Shown piece by piece: positions 31,827-40,693 of a DNA stretch of 64,000 bases. Position 1 is the first letter of the stretch. Each line of letters begins with the position of its first letter. The stretch is from contig NZ_JAHRXJ010000004.1 of NCBI RefSeq assembly GCF_019104765.1, forward strand, positions 419,640 through 483,639, given 5' to 3'. This DNA is from Synechococcus sp. HK05 (lineage in GTDB: Bacteria > Cyanobacteriota > Cyanobacteriia > PCC-6307 > Cyanobiaceae). The notes beneath the pieces are model-generated. The model made no database searches. It was given only the letters and a program-made list of their open reading frames with translations, and was not told the DNA's origin. A program made the position numbers and the translations under genes.

Positions 31827-33326
31827 ATGGCCCTGTCGTTCCGGGAGCTTCAAGCGCAGCTGCAACCCGACTGGGGCTGTGAGCACAACGGCGATGGGGG
31901 CCAGTTCGATGTGCTGGTGGTGCCCTCCCTCTCGATGGACCAGGCCCTGATGGCGCTGGTGACCGGCGCCCACCACTACGAGGAGCGCCAGTTGTTCGCG
32001 CTGATGCGCCTGCGGGATCCAGGGGTGCGGGCCATCTACGTGACCAGCAAACTCCTGCCGGAGTTGGTGGTGGATGCGGTGCTCGAGCTGATGCCGGGCG
32101 TGCCCACCTCCCACGCGCGCCGGCGCCTGCATCTGTTCGACACCGACGACGCCTCCAACCGTCCCCTCACCGCCAAGCTGCTGGAGCGGCCCGCCCTGCT
32201 CGGCCGCATCCGCGAGCTGCTGCGCCCCGGCCGCAGCTTCATCAGCTGCTTTGTGGTGACGGAGCTGGAAAAACAGCTCTCGGAGCTGTTGCAGGTGCCG
32301 CTGCTCGGCACAGACCCTGCCCTGGGCTACTGGGGCAGCAAGGCCGGAAGCCGCGCCCTGTTTGCGCGCTGCGGCGTGCCCCATCCCCCCGGCAGCGACC
32401 TTGCCCACAACCTCAGCGACCTAGCGGAGGCCACGGCCGACCTCTGGGAAGCGCACCCCGAGCTGCGCCGCTGTGTGGTGAAGCTCAATGAGGGAATCAG
32501 CGGCGAGGGCAACGCCTGCCTGGAGCTCGCGGCCTTGCCCTTGGCGGAGCTCAGCGGCCGTGAACGGCGCTCGCGCCTGCGGGCCGCCCTGGAGCAGTTG
32601 CCGATGCCGGCCGCGTTGTGGCAGGAGCTGTTGGCCGATCAGGGGGCCTTGGTGGAAGCCTGGCTCGATGGCGGCGAGGCCCTCAGCTCCCCCAGCGTGC
32701 AGGGCACGATCCACCCGGGCGGGGCGGTGGAGCTGGTCTCCACCCATGAGCAGATCCTCGGTGGCGCCGGCGGGCAGACCTACCTGGGCTGCCGCTTTCC
32801 CGCCGACGACGTCTACCGCCTGGAGCTGATGCGCTACGGCCAGGCGGTGGGAGAAGCCCTCGCCGCTGAAGGCGCCCTGGAACGCTACGCCGTGGATTTC
32901 ATCGCCCGCCGCCTCCATGGCACCTGGGACCTGCAGGCGATTGAGGTAAACCTGCGCCAGGGGGGCACAACGCACCCCACCATGGCCCTGCGGGCGATCA
33001 CCACCGGCCAGCTGGATCCGGCCACGGGACTGTTCATGGCCCCCACCGGCCAGGCGGTTTACTACACCGCCACCGACAACCTCACCGATCCACAGCTGCG
33101 GGGCCTGCTGCCGGCCGATCTGATCGACATCGTGGCCGAAGCCGATCTGCATTACGACCCAGCCCGGCTGCGGGGCAGCGTGTTTCACCTGTTGGGTTGC
33201 CTATCGGAATACGGCAAGCTCGGCATGACCTGCATCGGCCGCAGCGCCGCAGAAGCCGAAGCGGTGTACCAAGCCACCGCCGATGGCCTGATCGGCCGGG
33301 CCCGCGAGCTGCAGGCAGGCGGTTAG
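31827..33326 (+). CDS. PGM1-like ATP-grasp peptide ligase
   Basis: A 499-residue protein resembling the pheganomycin peptide ligase PGM1 and related ATP-grasp enzymes. An N-terminal nucleotide/ligand domain (FDVLVVPSLSMDQA, DPGVRAIYVTSKLLP) is followed by an ATP-grasp core (CVVKLNEGISGEGNACLE for the glycine-rich loop; YAVDFIARR and AIEVNLRQGGTTHPTMAL for metal and nucleotide binding). It would join a carboxylate to an amine using ATP. Both substrates are unknown and no biosynthetic cluster surrounds it. The start follows a strong hairpin. Confidence 0.8.
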   Translation: MALSFRELQAQLQPDWGCEHNGDGGQFDVLVVPSLSMDQALMALVTGAHHYEERQLFALMRLRDPGVRAIYVTSKLLPELVVDAVLELMPGVPTSHARRRLHLFDTDDASNRPLTAKLLERPALLGRIRELLRPGRSFISCFVVTELEKQLSELLQVPLLGTDPALGYWGSKAGSRALFARCGVPHPPGSDLAHNLSDLAEATADLWEAHPELRRCVVKLNEGISGEGNACLELAALPLAELSGRERRSRLRAALEQLPMPAALWQELLADQGALVEAWLDGGEALSSPSVQGTIHPGGAVELVSTHEQILGGAGGQTYLGCRFPADDVYRLELMRYGQAVGEALAAEGALERYAVDFIARRLHGTWDLQAIEVNLRQGGTTHPTMALRAITTGQLDPATGLFMAPTGQAVYYTATDNLTDPQLRGLLPADLIDIVAEADLHYDPARLRGSVFHLLGCLSEYGKLGMTCIGRSAAEAEAVYQATADGLIGRARELQAGG

Positions 33327-33796
33327 GCCTGGGGGGCCTGAGCCGGAATCACCAGCACCGGGAGCTTGGCGTGGGTGAGCACCCGCTGGGTTTCGCTACC
33401 GATCAACAACCCCGCCAAGCCGCGGCGGCCATGGGAGGCCATCGCAATCAGATCGCACCCCAACCGATCGGCTGCTTCAAGGATCGCCTCATGCACCAGC
33501 GGGCACACGCAGGTGTCGCTTGAGGCCTCCACGCCGGCTGATCGCGCCTGCTCCAGGGCCTTCTCCAGGATGGTGGCGGCGAAGCGGGCATTGGCCTGGC
33601 TGAACTGCTCGCTCAGGGCTGGATCCAGCACCAAGCCTTCGCCGTAGATGGCCACATCCGGGCGCCCGTAGTAGCTGGGCTGCACATGGAAGAAGCTCAC
33701 CTGCGCGCCGATGGGCTTGGCCAGCTCCAAGGCGGTGCGCACGGCCCCATCCGACAGCTCAGAGCCGTCGATCGGCACCAACAGATGACGAACCAT
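33323..33796 (-). CDS. Universal stress protein UspA family
   Basis: A 157-residue single-domain Usp. MVRHLLVPIDGSELSDGAVRTAL is the usual first strand, and SHGRRGLAGLLIGSETQRV is the ATP-binding G-2x-G-9x-G-S/T motif, so it probably binds ATP. The stop overlaps the convergent ligase gene by 4 nt. It stands alone in the region and may respond to general stress or growth arrest. Confidence 0.9.
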   Translation of the reverse strand: MVRHLLVPIDGSELSDGAVRTALELAKPIGAQVSFFHVQPSYYGRPDVAIYGEGLVLDPALSEQFSQANARFAATILEKALEQARSAGVEASSDTCVCPLVHEAILEAADRLGCDLIAMASHGRRGLAGLLIGSETQRVLTHAKLPVLVIPAQAPQA

Positions 33797-33833
33797 GGCA
33801 AGCGCGGCGCGACGTCTACCGGAACGCTAGGTA

Positions 33834-34481
33834 CTAAGCAGCGATCCAACCAGCCAAATGGGAAGCCGCTTGGGAACGCACCAGCGCCCGCGCCGCCGGC
33901 AAGGCGGGCTCCAGCCGCTCCGAGCTGAAGTGCGGCAGGTTGCGGCTGCGCAGCCAGGCTCCCCAGCGGAACTCATGAAAGGGGATCAGCGGAGCTGCGG
34001 CCACCAGGCCCTCGCGCTTGAGCTTCCACACCAGGCTGCGGTAGGGGTCGTCCTGGGTGCCAGCGAGGCTGGTGGGCAACGCGGTGGGATGCAGCGGCCC
34101 AAGGCCGCGGCCGTCGTAGAGGTAGAGCCAACCCCGCTGGTGCAGCTGCTCAAGCACCGCCTGGCGCTCAGACACCTCCAGCTGCAAGGCCACATAACCA
34201 AAGGCGGTGGCCGAGGGGTCGAGCTCCAGCAAGGCCCGCAGGCGGTGATGGCGATCCACCATCCACAGCTCACCGGAGGCGCTCCGCACCAAAGGCGTGG
34301 GTTTGCGCTTGAGGTAGCGGCGCCGCTCCTTGGGGTCATCGGCCGCGAAATCCGCCTGGCGGCTGCGGATCTCGGCCATGCCTACGCACAGCTGCGTGGG
34401 ATGGAGCGCCGCGAGGGGCACCTCCAGCAGCTCGTCGGCAGGAGCCGGAAGGGGTTGGTAGGGGGGCAACCGCAACGCCAT
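33834..34481 (-). CDS. ParB-like nuclease family protein (ParBc_2 type)
   Basis: A 215-residue protein. PLAALHPTQLCVGMAEIRSRQADF and the WMVDRHHRLRALLEL segment match the ParB/Srx-like fold of the ParBc_2 family, with the D-R-H-H motif in place of the usual GERR. The rest (RRYLKRKPTPLVRSASGELW and WKLKREGLVAAAP) is typical of the family. It is not the chromosome-partitioning ParB and has no parA next to it. Biochemical role unknown. Confidence 0.75.
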   Translation of the reverse strand: MALRLPPYQPLPAPADELLEVPLAALHPTQLCVGMAEIRSRQADFAADDPKERRRYLKRKPTPLVRSASGELWMVDRHHRLRALLELDPSATAFGYVALQLEVSERQAVLEQLHQRGWLYLYDGRGLGPLHPTALPTSLAGTQDDPYRSLVWKLKREGLVAAAPLIPFHEFRWGAWLRSRNLPHFSSERLEPALPAARALVRSQAASHLAGWIAA

Positions 34482-34958
34482 CGGCCGACCTTAAGCCGAT
34501 TTGCAGGGGCGTGGATCAGCGCCTGCCTGGCGGTGTTGCTCTGGCTGGGCTGGGCTGCGCCCGCCCTCGCCGCCCAGGCCTGCACCCCCATCAGCGAGCG
34601 GGAGGTGGCCCAGTTGTTTGACCAGTGGAACAGCGCCTTGGCCAGCGGTGATCCCGATCAGGTGGTGGCGCTCTACAGCGGCGATGCACTGCTGCTGCCC
34701 ACCCTCTCGCCCGAACCGCGCACCACCCCCGCCGGCATCCGGGATTACTTCGTGGGATTTCTGGCCGGAGAGCCCCAGGGCCACATCGACAGCCGCAGCA
34801 TCCAGCTGGGCTGCAATGAGGCGATGAGCGCCGGCACCTACAGCTTCCGCTTTGCCGATGGCCATCAGGCGAAGGCTCGCTACACCTTTGTGTATGTGTT
34901 CAGCGATGGGCGCTGGCAGATTCAGCACCACCACTCCTCGCTGCTGCCCAGCGCTTAA
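34455..34958 (+). CDS. Secreted SnoaL/DUF4440-like (NTF2-fold) protein
   Basis: About 167 residues. A hydrophobic signal (WISACLAVLLWLGWAAPALA) is followed by an NTF2-like domain: EREVAQLFDQWNSALASGDPDQVVALYSGDALLLPTLS, GIRDYFVGFLAGEP and TFVYVFSDGRWQIQHHHSS. This fold is common in SgcJ/EcaC and calmodulin-kinase-association proteins. The start is uncertain: TTG 34455 keeps a basic n-region before the hydrophobic segment but overlaps the divergent ParB-like gene by 27 nt; GTG 34533 gives a shorter version. The 3' end overlaps the convergent AraC gene by 4 nt. Confidence 0.7.
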   Translation: MVGGQPQRHRPTLSRFAGAWISACLAVLLWLGWAAPALAAQACTPISEREVAQLFDQWNSALASGDPDQVVALYSGDALLLPTLSPEPRTTPAGIRDYFVGFLAGEPQGHIDSRSIQLGCNEAMSAGTYSFRFADGHQAKARYTFVYVFSDGRWQIQHHHSSLLPSA

Positions 34959-35365
34959 GCGCTGCGGGCCATCTCGCCAGCAGCGGGGTTGATGGAGCTT
35001 TTGTAGCGGCAGCCATCTTGATGCTCACGCACGGTGACGCCATACATCTCGAGGAATAAATCGCGATCGGCCAATGAGCCGGTGAGGCCGCAATTGAGAT
35101 AGTGCTGGCGCAGGGGCGTCCAGGGGCGTGCCAGCACTTGGGCATGCAATTGATGCAAGCGGAAGCGGCGTAGGGCCTTCAGGGGTGCTTCACCGCAGTG
35201 GGCATGGCAAAGGTTCTGCAGCGTTCGCACGCTCACATGGCAATGGCGGGCCAAGTCGGCCATCCGCAGGGGGCTGGCGTAGTGCTCGGCCACATAGGCA
35301 GCCAGGGTTGCCATTACTCCCGAATCGGGCGACGACGCAGCGACGAGCAAGGAGCGAGGCGCCAC
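34955..35365 (-). CDS. AraC-family DNA-binding protein, HTH domain only
   Basis: A 136-residue protein made almost entirely of the double helix-turn-helix of AraC/XylS regulators: MATLAAYVAEHYASPLRMADLARHCHVSVRTLQNLCHAHCGEAPLKALRR. It lacks the N-terminal ligand domain. The GTG at 35365 and the ATG at 35314 are both possible starts; the latter gives MATLAAYVAEHY, a common family beginning. The target is unknown. About 135 bp with no gene separates it from DUF2808. Confidence 0.75.
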   Translation of the reverse strand: MAPRSLLVAASSPDSGVMATLAAYVAEHYASPLRMADLARHCHVSVRTLQNLCHAHCGEAPLKALRRFRLHQLHAQVLARPWTPLRQHYLNCGLTGSLADRDLFLEMYGVTVREHQDGCRYKSSINPAAGEMARSA

Positions 35366-35500
35366 GCGTGGTCAGCCAAGGTAGAACTTAAAGACAACGT
35401 ATCGAGGCAAGACACCCCGCAAGCTGAGCCACAACACAGAGTGAACGGTTATGCAGACTCTGTATTGAAAATCTAGTTGCAATAGCTACTTATCCCGCCC

Positions 35501-36037
35501 TTAAAACCGGACGCCATCAAAGATCGGCATCGTGGCGAAGCCCAGCGACGACGCCACCGGATTGGGGCCCGCCGGTAGCGCCTGCACCGCAAACATGTAG
35601 GTATCCGCCTGGAAGGGGTTATTCCAGGGCTTGAGCGCCACCGTGATCGTTTGTCCCGGCTGGGGCGGCTGCGGGAATTGCACCGTGATGCGGCGCTGCT
35701 CTGGGTTGAACGCCGCCTGCACAGGAATCACAGCCCCCTCCCGGCGGGGCAAGCCCACAAAGGCGCGGGTGCGATCCGCTGCAAACTGGAAACTGCGGTC
35801 CACCCCACGGGTTTGCTGAATCACCAAACTGCCGAGGCCGGCGCCGGCCTGCTCCGGCAGGGTCACGGTGAAGTAGTAGGTGGCCGCGGTCTGGCCCACA
35901 TAGGCGTAGTAGTTGGTGAAGGTCACCTTCCAGGGGGGGCGCCTAAACCAGGTTTGGCCATCGAGCTCAAGGGCCTGAACCGGTGCGGCCGCCAGCTGCA
36001 GCGCCACCACCGCCGGCACGATCCAGGGGTTGACCAT
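35501..36037 (-). CDS. DUF2808 secreted protein
   Basis: A 178-residue protein with a signal peptide (MVNPWIVPAVVALQLAAAPVQA). The mature domain has the DUF2808 pattern: TYYFTVTLPEQAGAGLGSLVIQQTRG, FVGLPRREGAVIPVQAAFNPEQR and FPQPPQPGQTITVALKPWNNP. This family is found in cyanobacteria and is usually exported to the periplasm or surface. Its function is not established. It stands alone, divergent from a small gene. Confidence 0.8.
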   Translation of the reverse strand: MVNPWIVPAVVALQLAAAPVQALELDGQTWFRRPPWKVTFTNYYAYVGQTAATYYFTVTLPEQAGAGLGSLVIQQTRGVDRSFQFAADRTRAFVGLPRREGAVIPVQAAFNPEQRRITVQFPQPPQPGQTITVALKPWNNPFQADTYMFAVQALPAGPNPVASSLGFATMPIFDGVRF

Positions 36038-36115
36038 CCTCGACCAAACGCGTTCCCTGCAAGGTAGCGGCGGTTCAGGCCGTTGATAGGGTCGGAAGGC
36101 TTATCCGCCAGATCG

Positions 36116-36289
36116 ATGAACCGAGCTGAACTCGACGCCATCGACCTGATGCTGCGCGATCTCAACACGCGCCACGACGAAATCCGCCACCGCGCCGCCT
36201 TCCGGGGCTGCACCCGCGAGCTGCTCACCTTGCAAGAGGAGCTGGTGCGCTATCTGATGGGCAAGCGCGAGGAGCTCAACGGGCGCTGA
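36116..36289 (+). CDS. Small helical protein
   Basis: A 57-residue protein, MNRAELDAIDLMLRDLNTR followed by HDEIRHRAAFRGCTRELLTLQEELVRYLMGKREEL. It is charged and helical, likely a coiled coil, with no recognised family. ATG 36116 gives a compact protein; a longer in-frame form would overlap the DUF2808 promoter region. It ends 3 nt before the convergent GST gene. Confidence 0.65.
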   Translation: MNRAELDAIDLMLRDLNTRHDEIRHRAAFRGCTRELLTLQEELVRYLMGKREELNGR

Positions 36290-36292
36290 GCC

Positions 36293-37558
36293 TCAAGCGG
36301 CCTGCACAAACGGCACCGGGTTTTGGTCGCGCCGGTGCTGCCGCGGCAGCTCCGGCCCCTGTTGATCGCCAGCGAGCGCAGCGGTGCTCTCCAGGGCGAT
36401 GCGCATCCGCCGGGCCGCATGCAGGCTCATGTCACGCGGCACGCTGATGCGATCGCGCCAGTAGCGCAATCCAGCCGCCGTGCCCGCCGGAGGGGCCACG
36501 GCTGGGTCCGCGGGGGATCGCAGCAGATTGGTGAGCGCGCAGCGCAGGGCCTGATCCAGGGCCTGCGCCGCCGCAGCACCGCAGAGCAGGCCTTCGGGGT
36601 TCACCTCCAAGAGGCGCCGGCGGTGACGCAACATCCGGCCCAGGGCTTCCTGGGCTGCACCCACCGGTGCGGGTTGCCGCGTTTCCACCACCGCCGGATC
36701 GGCCGCAGGCCAGGGGCCCTGGTCGATCAACCGCGCCACGTGTTGCTGCTGGGCCCCGCCGCTGGCGAGGCAACAGCCCATTTGCGGTGGCAGGTCGTGG
36801 GCGTGGGTGTGGATGTCGCTCTGGGTGCCCAGGTAGGTGGAGCGCTGCTCCAGGGCCGCAAACCAGCGATCGATCGCCGGGTGCTGGCTACGCAGGCCAT
36901 ACCCCTTGTAGTAGGCAAGCGATGCATTCATCCGCTCGAGATAGGGCACGAAGATCACATCAGCCGTGCCGAAGTGCGGGCGGAAGAAGGGCCCATCCGT
37001 GGCCTGCAACGCCTCCTCCACCAGGCCTGCCATGCGGATGAAGTGCTGCTCTGCCGGAGCCGTGTGGGGGCCTTCGCCCTCGCAATAGCAAAGCCACTGG
37101 CACCAAGCGCGAAACAGCCGACGCTCCAGCTGACGCAGGGCAAACACATCCGGGTGCTGGAGCCCCTCCTCTCCCAGGGGCCCGAAGCTCTCCTCCAGGG
37201 CCTGGAGGATCAGATCGCTCTCGGTGATCAGGTGGCCGTCGAGCTCCAGGGCCGGCAGCATCCCGGTGGGCACCAGCTGCTTAAACCAGCGCTCCTTTTC
37301 GCCGTAGCAAAACATCGTGACCTTGCGGATCCGGTAAGGGATCCGCTTCTCCTCCAGCCACAGCCACACCTTCTGGCAGTAGGGGCACCAGGCGTGATGG
37401 TCGCGGTAGAGGGTGACGCGCACCTCCGCTTCCGGCCTGCCAAACAGGCGCAGACGCGCTTGGGCATTGGTGGGCCCCTCCACCCTCTGGCGCTGCAGCT
37501 CCGCTTCGCTGATCGGAGCCAACTGGTCTGCGAGTTGTTCCCAGCTGAGTGGTTCCAT
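36293..37558 (-). CDS. Glutathione S-transferase family protein
   Basis: About 421 residues. A thioredoxin-fold N-terminus has HHAWCPYCQKVWLWLEEKRIPY (CPYC), then LVPTGMLPALELDG and ITESDLILQALEE, followed by an all-helical C-terminal domain of GST type and a long extension with the Arg/His-rich LGRMLRHRRRLLE. The length (two to three times a normal GST) is typical of certain cyanobacterial GST-like proteins. ATG 37558 (MEPLSWEQLADQLAP) is used. It lies in a region that also encodes glutathione reductase. Confidence 0.82.
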   Translation of the reverse strand: MEPLSWEQLADQLAPISEAELQRQRVEGPTNAQARLRLFGRPEAEVRVTLYRDHHAWCPYCQKVWLWLEEKRIPYRIRKVTMFCYGEKERWFKQLVPTGMLPALELDGHLITESDLILQALEESFGPLGEEGLQHPDVFALRQLERRLFRAWCQWLCYCEGEGPHTAPAEQHFIRMAGLVEEALQATDGPFFRPHFGTADVIFVPYLERMNASLAYYKGYGLRSQHPAIDRWFAALEQRSTYLGTQSDIHTHAHDLPPQMGCCLASGGAQQQHVARLIDQGPWPAADPAVVETRQPAPVGAAQEALGRMLRHRRRLLEVNPEGLLCGAAAAQALDQALRCALTNLLRSPADPAVAPPAGTAAGLRYWRDRISVPRDMSLHAARRMRIALESTAALAGDQQGPELPRQHRRDQNPVPFVQAA

Positions 37559-37680
37559 CGCCACAGCATGAACCAACTGGCTGCGGTGCTGTGAGCACCC
37601 AGGCGACGGATCCCCCACCTGCGCAGCATTGCCAGTGGCGCTCCCGCTGATCAGCCTGAGACCAGCAGAGCCGTGAGGCC

Positions 37681-38529
37681 GTGATTCCTCCCCAGAAACA
37701 GATGACCGGCATGCTCGGCCATCCGGTGGCCGAAAACCCGATCGATCGGATGTTCGATGCGGTGTATGCCTACTACGGCCTGCACTGGCAGTTCTGGAAA
37801 AACGACATCGCCTCCGAGCAGGACCTGGCCAAGGCGATCGCCGCTCTGGCCCCCCTCGGCTACCGCGGCGTGGGCATCACCGTCCCCTACAAAGTGGTCG
37901 TGATCCCGATGCTCGATGCCGTCGACGATGACGTGCGTGCGATCGGCGCCGCCAACTACATCACGATCGAGGGTGGCCGCCTGATCGGCCACAACAACGA
38001 CGGCAAGGGCGTGGTGAAGGCGATCGAGAAGGTCGCTCCCTTGAAAGGCCGCAAGGTGGTGATGCTCGGCGCCGGGGGCGCCGGCCGCGCCATGGCGGTG
38101 GAACTCGCCTGGGCCGGCGCCGCTCAGCTGACGCTGATCACCCGCCGCGAAGCTCAGGGCCGCGAAGTGGCGGAGCTGGTGCAGCGGGCCAGCGGCGTGC
38201 CCTGCCACTGGCAGAGCTGGCAAGCGCCGCTGCAGGTTCCCGCCGGCACGGATCTGCTGATGAATGCCACCCACCTGGGCTGCGCCCCCGACCTCGAACC
38301 GGTACCCGTGGACTGGGCCAGCGTGGAGCCGGGCTGCATCGCCGTGGATGTAATCACCAACCCCCGCATCACACCCTTCCTCGCCGCCGCTCGCGCGCAC
38401 GGCTGCCCCGTGGTGGATGGCGTGGAGATGCTGGTGCAACTGGCGATGCAGATCTTCGAGCGCTGGACGGGCGTCGTCCCCGAGGAAGCCGTGTTCCAGA
38501 AGGCCGTGGCGGACGCACTGGGGGAGTGA
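37681..38529 (+). CDS. Shikimate dehydrogenase-like protein (AroE family, variant motifs)
   Basis: A 282-residue AroE-fold protein. ITVPYK has the catalytic Lys and LGAGGAGRAM the NADP-binding loop, followed by NRR-type ITRREAQGRE. The usual substrate motif (G-P-x-x-H-S-x-S-P) reads GHPVAENPIDRMFD here, and NTDG is NNDGKG, so it may be a paralogue (shikimate/quinate dehydrogenase-like) rather than the main AroE. GTG 37681 is used; an ATG at 37702 (MTGMLGHP) is also possible. Divergent from the GST gene. Confidence 0.75.
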   Translation: MIPPQKQMTGMLGHPVAENPIDRMFDAVYAYYGLHWQFWKNDIASEQDLAKAIAALAPLGYRGVGITVPYKVVVIPMLDAVDDDVRAIGAANYITIEGGRLIGHNNDGKGVVKAIEKVAPLKGRKVVMLGAGGAGRAMAVELAWAGAAQLTLITRREAQGREVAELVQRASGVPCHWQSWQAPLQVPAGTDLLMNATHLGCAPDLEPVPVDWASVEPGCIAVDVITNPRITPFLAAARAHGCPVVDGVEMLVQLAMQIFERWTGVVPEEAVFQKAVADALGE

Positions 38530-38623
38530 GGCCAAGAACAACCCAAACAAGCATTCGGCTATGCGTCAATCGTCATACTGTTACGCTTGAGTGGCAGCTG
38601 TTGGCGATGCGCCACCCTCCGGC

Positions 38624-39985
38624 ATGAGTGAGCATTTCGACTTGGTGGTGATCGGTGCTGGCTCCGGCGGGCTGGCCGCCGCCAAGCGCGCCGCCAGCTA
38701 TGGCGCCCGGGTGGCGATCGTGGAGGGGGATCGCGTGGGTGGCACCTGCGTGATCCGCGGCTGCGTGCCCAAGAAATTGATGGTGTACGGCTCGGCCATG
38801 CGCCATCACCTCCACGATGCCGCCAGCTACGGCTGGAGCATCGGCGAGACATCCCACAACAGCGCTGAGCTGCTGCAGCGGGTGCGCGCCGAGGTGGATC
38901 GGCTCAACCAACTGCACATCGGCTTCCTCGAGAAAGCGGGCGTGGAGCTGGTGCGCGGCTGGGGCCGTTTCGCCGATGCCAACACGGTGAGCGTGGTGGA
39001 TCGAAGCGGGTCCGAACTGCAACGCCTGCGGGGCGATCGGATCCTGATCGCCGTGGGCGGCCGCCCCCACCGCCCCGAGATCCCTGGCGCCGAACTGGGC
39101 TGGGTGAGCGACGACATGTTTGAGCTTGAACGCCTACCGGAGCGGGTGGTGGTGGTGGGCGCCGGCTTCATCGCCTGCGAATTCGCCTGCATCCTTAATG
39201 GCCTCGGCGTGCAGGTGACCCAACTCGTGCGCGGCGATCACCTACTGCGGGGCTTCGACCTCGAAGCGAGCCGTGCCGTGCAGGAGGCGATGGAAGCCGA
39301 TGGGATCGACATCCGCTTCACCCACAGCCCTGCCGCGATCGAAGGCACACCTGGGGATCTCACGGTGATCAGCCAGAGCGGCGAACGCCTGCCCTGCAAC
39401 GGCGTGCTGCTGGCCACCGGCCGCCGGCCCTTCCTGCAGGGCCTGAACCTGGAGGCTGCCGGCGTTGCGATCGAGGGGCATCGCATCCCGGTGAGCGCCG
39501 AGCAGGCCACCAATGTCTCCCACATCTTCGCCGTGGGTGATGTGACGGATCGGGTGAACCTCACCCCCGTAGCCATCGATGAAGGCCGCGCCCTGGCCGA
39601 CACGATCTGGGGCCGCAAACCGCGCCAGGTGGATCACGCACTGATCGCCAGCGCCGTGTTCTCCCAGCCGGAACTCTCCAGCGTGGGCCTCACCGAAGAA
39701 GCGGCGATCGAGCGCTACGGGGCCGATGGTGTGAAGGTGCACCGGGCCCGCTTCCGGCCGATGAGCCAGGCACTGCCGGCCCGCGACCCGAAGGTATTGC
39801 TCAAGCTCGTGGTGGAGCAGTCCAGCGGCAAGGTGGTGGGCTGTCACATGGTGGGTGAGCACGCCGCCGAGATCATTCAGATGGCGGCAATTGCTATCGG
39901 CATGGGCGCCACCAAGGCCGACTTCGATCGCACCATGGCTCTGCATCCCACTGTGGCGGAGGAGTTCGTCACCATGCCGAACTAA
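38624..39985 (+). CDS. gor: Glutathione-disulfide reductase
   Basis: A 453-residue flavoprotein. FDLVVIGAGSGGLAAAKRAA binds FAD, the redox disulfide is in GGTCVIRGCVPKK, and VVVVGAGFIACEFA binds NADPH, followed by AVGDVTDRVNLTPVA and the C-terminal HPTVAEEF. It keeps glutathione reduced with NADPH. ATG 38624 (MSEHFDLVVIG) is chosen; a longer in-frame version adds eleven residues without family support. The next gene starts 4 nt after it. Confidence 0.93.
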   Translation: MSEHFDLVVIGAGSGGLAAAKRAASYGARVAIVEGDRVGGTCVIRGCVPKKLMVYGSAMRHHLHDAASYGWSIGETSHNSAELLQRVRAEVDRLNQLHIGFLEKAGVELVRGWGRFADANTVSVVDRSGSELQRLRGDRILIAVGGRPHRPEIPGAELGWVSDDMFELERLPERVVVVGAGFIACEFACILNGLGVQVTQLVRGDHLLRGFDLEASRAVQEAMEADGIDIRFTHSPAAIEGTPGDLTVISQSGERLPCNGVLLATGRRPFLQGLNLEAAGVAIEGHRIPVSAEQATNVSHIFAVGDVTDRVNLTPVAIDEGRALADTIWGRKPRQVDHALIASAVFSQPELSSVGLTEEAAIERYGADGVKVHRARFRPMSQALPARDPKVLLKLVVEQSSGKVVGCHMVGEHAAEIIQMAAIAIGMGATKADFDRTMALHPTVAEEFVTMPN

Positions 39986-39988
39986 CCC

Positions 39989-40687
39989 GTGACCTCACGC
40001 ACGATCCTGATCAGCGGCGCCAGCCGCGGCATCGGCCGGGCCATCGCCGAACGTCTGCTCGCCGATGGCCATCGCCTCAGCCTGGGGGTGCGCAACCCGG
40101 CGGCACTGCGGGGCACGGCCCTGGATCACCCCAACGTGCTGTTGCAGCCCTACAACGCCGAAGATCCCGCTGCGGCTGAAGCCTGGGTGGCGGCCAGCGT
40201 GAACCAGTTCGGCGCGATCGACACCCTCATCCACAGCGCCGGGGTGTTCTCGCGGGTGCCGCTGTTGTTCGAGAGCGGCCAGGAACGCGAGATCCAACAG
40301 CTGTGGGACGTGAACGTGATGGGTCCTTGGTGGCTCACCCGCGCCGCCTGGCCCCAGCTCGCCGCCCATGGCTCCGGGCGGATCGTGGTGCTGGTGTCGA
40401 TGAGCGGCAAGCGCTCCAAGGGTCGCCTGGCTGGCTACACCGCCAGCAAATTCGCCCTGATGGGCCTCTGCCAGACCATGCGCAACGAGGGCTGGGAGCA
40501 GGGCATCCGCGTGACGGCGATCTGCCCCAGCTGGGTGAACACCGACATGGCCGCCGCCGTGAACGCGATGCCGAAGGAAGCGATGAGCCAACCGGGCGAT
40601 ATCGCCTCACTCACCGCCCAGCTGCTGGAGCTGCCCAACAGCTGCGTGCCCTTCGAGCTGGCGGTGAGCTGCAACCTGGAAACCTGA
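39989..40687 (+). CDS. Short-chain dehydrogenase/reductase
   Basis: A 232-residue SDR. ISGASRGIGRAIAERLL is the TGxxxGxG cofactor loop, HSAGVF the NAG equivalent, SMSGKRSKGRLAGYTASK has the catalytic Ser-Tyr-Lys, and CPSWVNTDMA the C-terminal PG motif. The basic loop suggests NADP. Substrate unknown. GTG 39989 is used, 3 nt after the glutathione reductase stop, so the two are probably co-transcribed. Confidence 0.88.
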   Translation: MTSRTILISGASRGIGRAIAERLLADGHRLSLGVRNPAALRGTALDHPNVLLQPYNAEDPAAAEAWVAASVNQFGAIDTLIHSAGVFSRVPLLFESGQEREIQQLWDVNVMGPWWLTRAAWPQLAAHGSGRIVVLVSMSGKRSKGRLAGYTASKFALMGLCQTMRNEGWEQGIRVTAICPSWVNTDMAAAVNAMPKEAMSQPGDIASLTAQLLELPNSCVPFELAVSCNLET

Positions 40688-40693
40688 TCAGCG

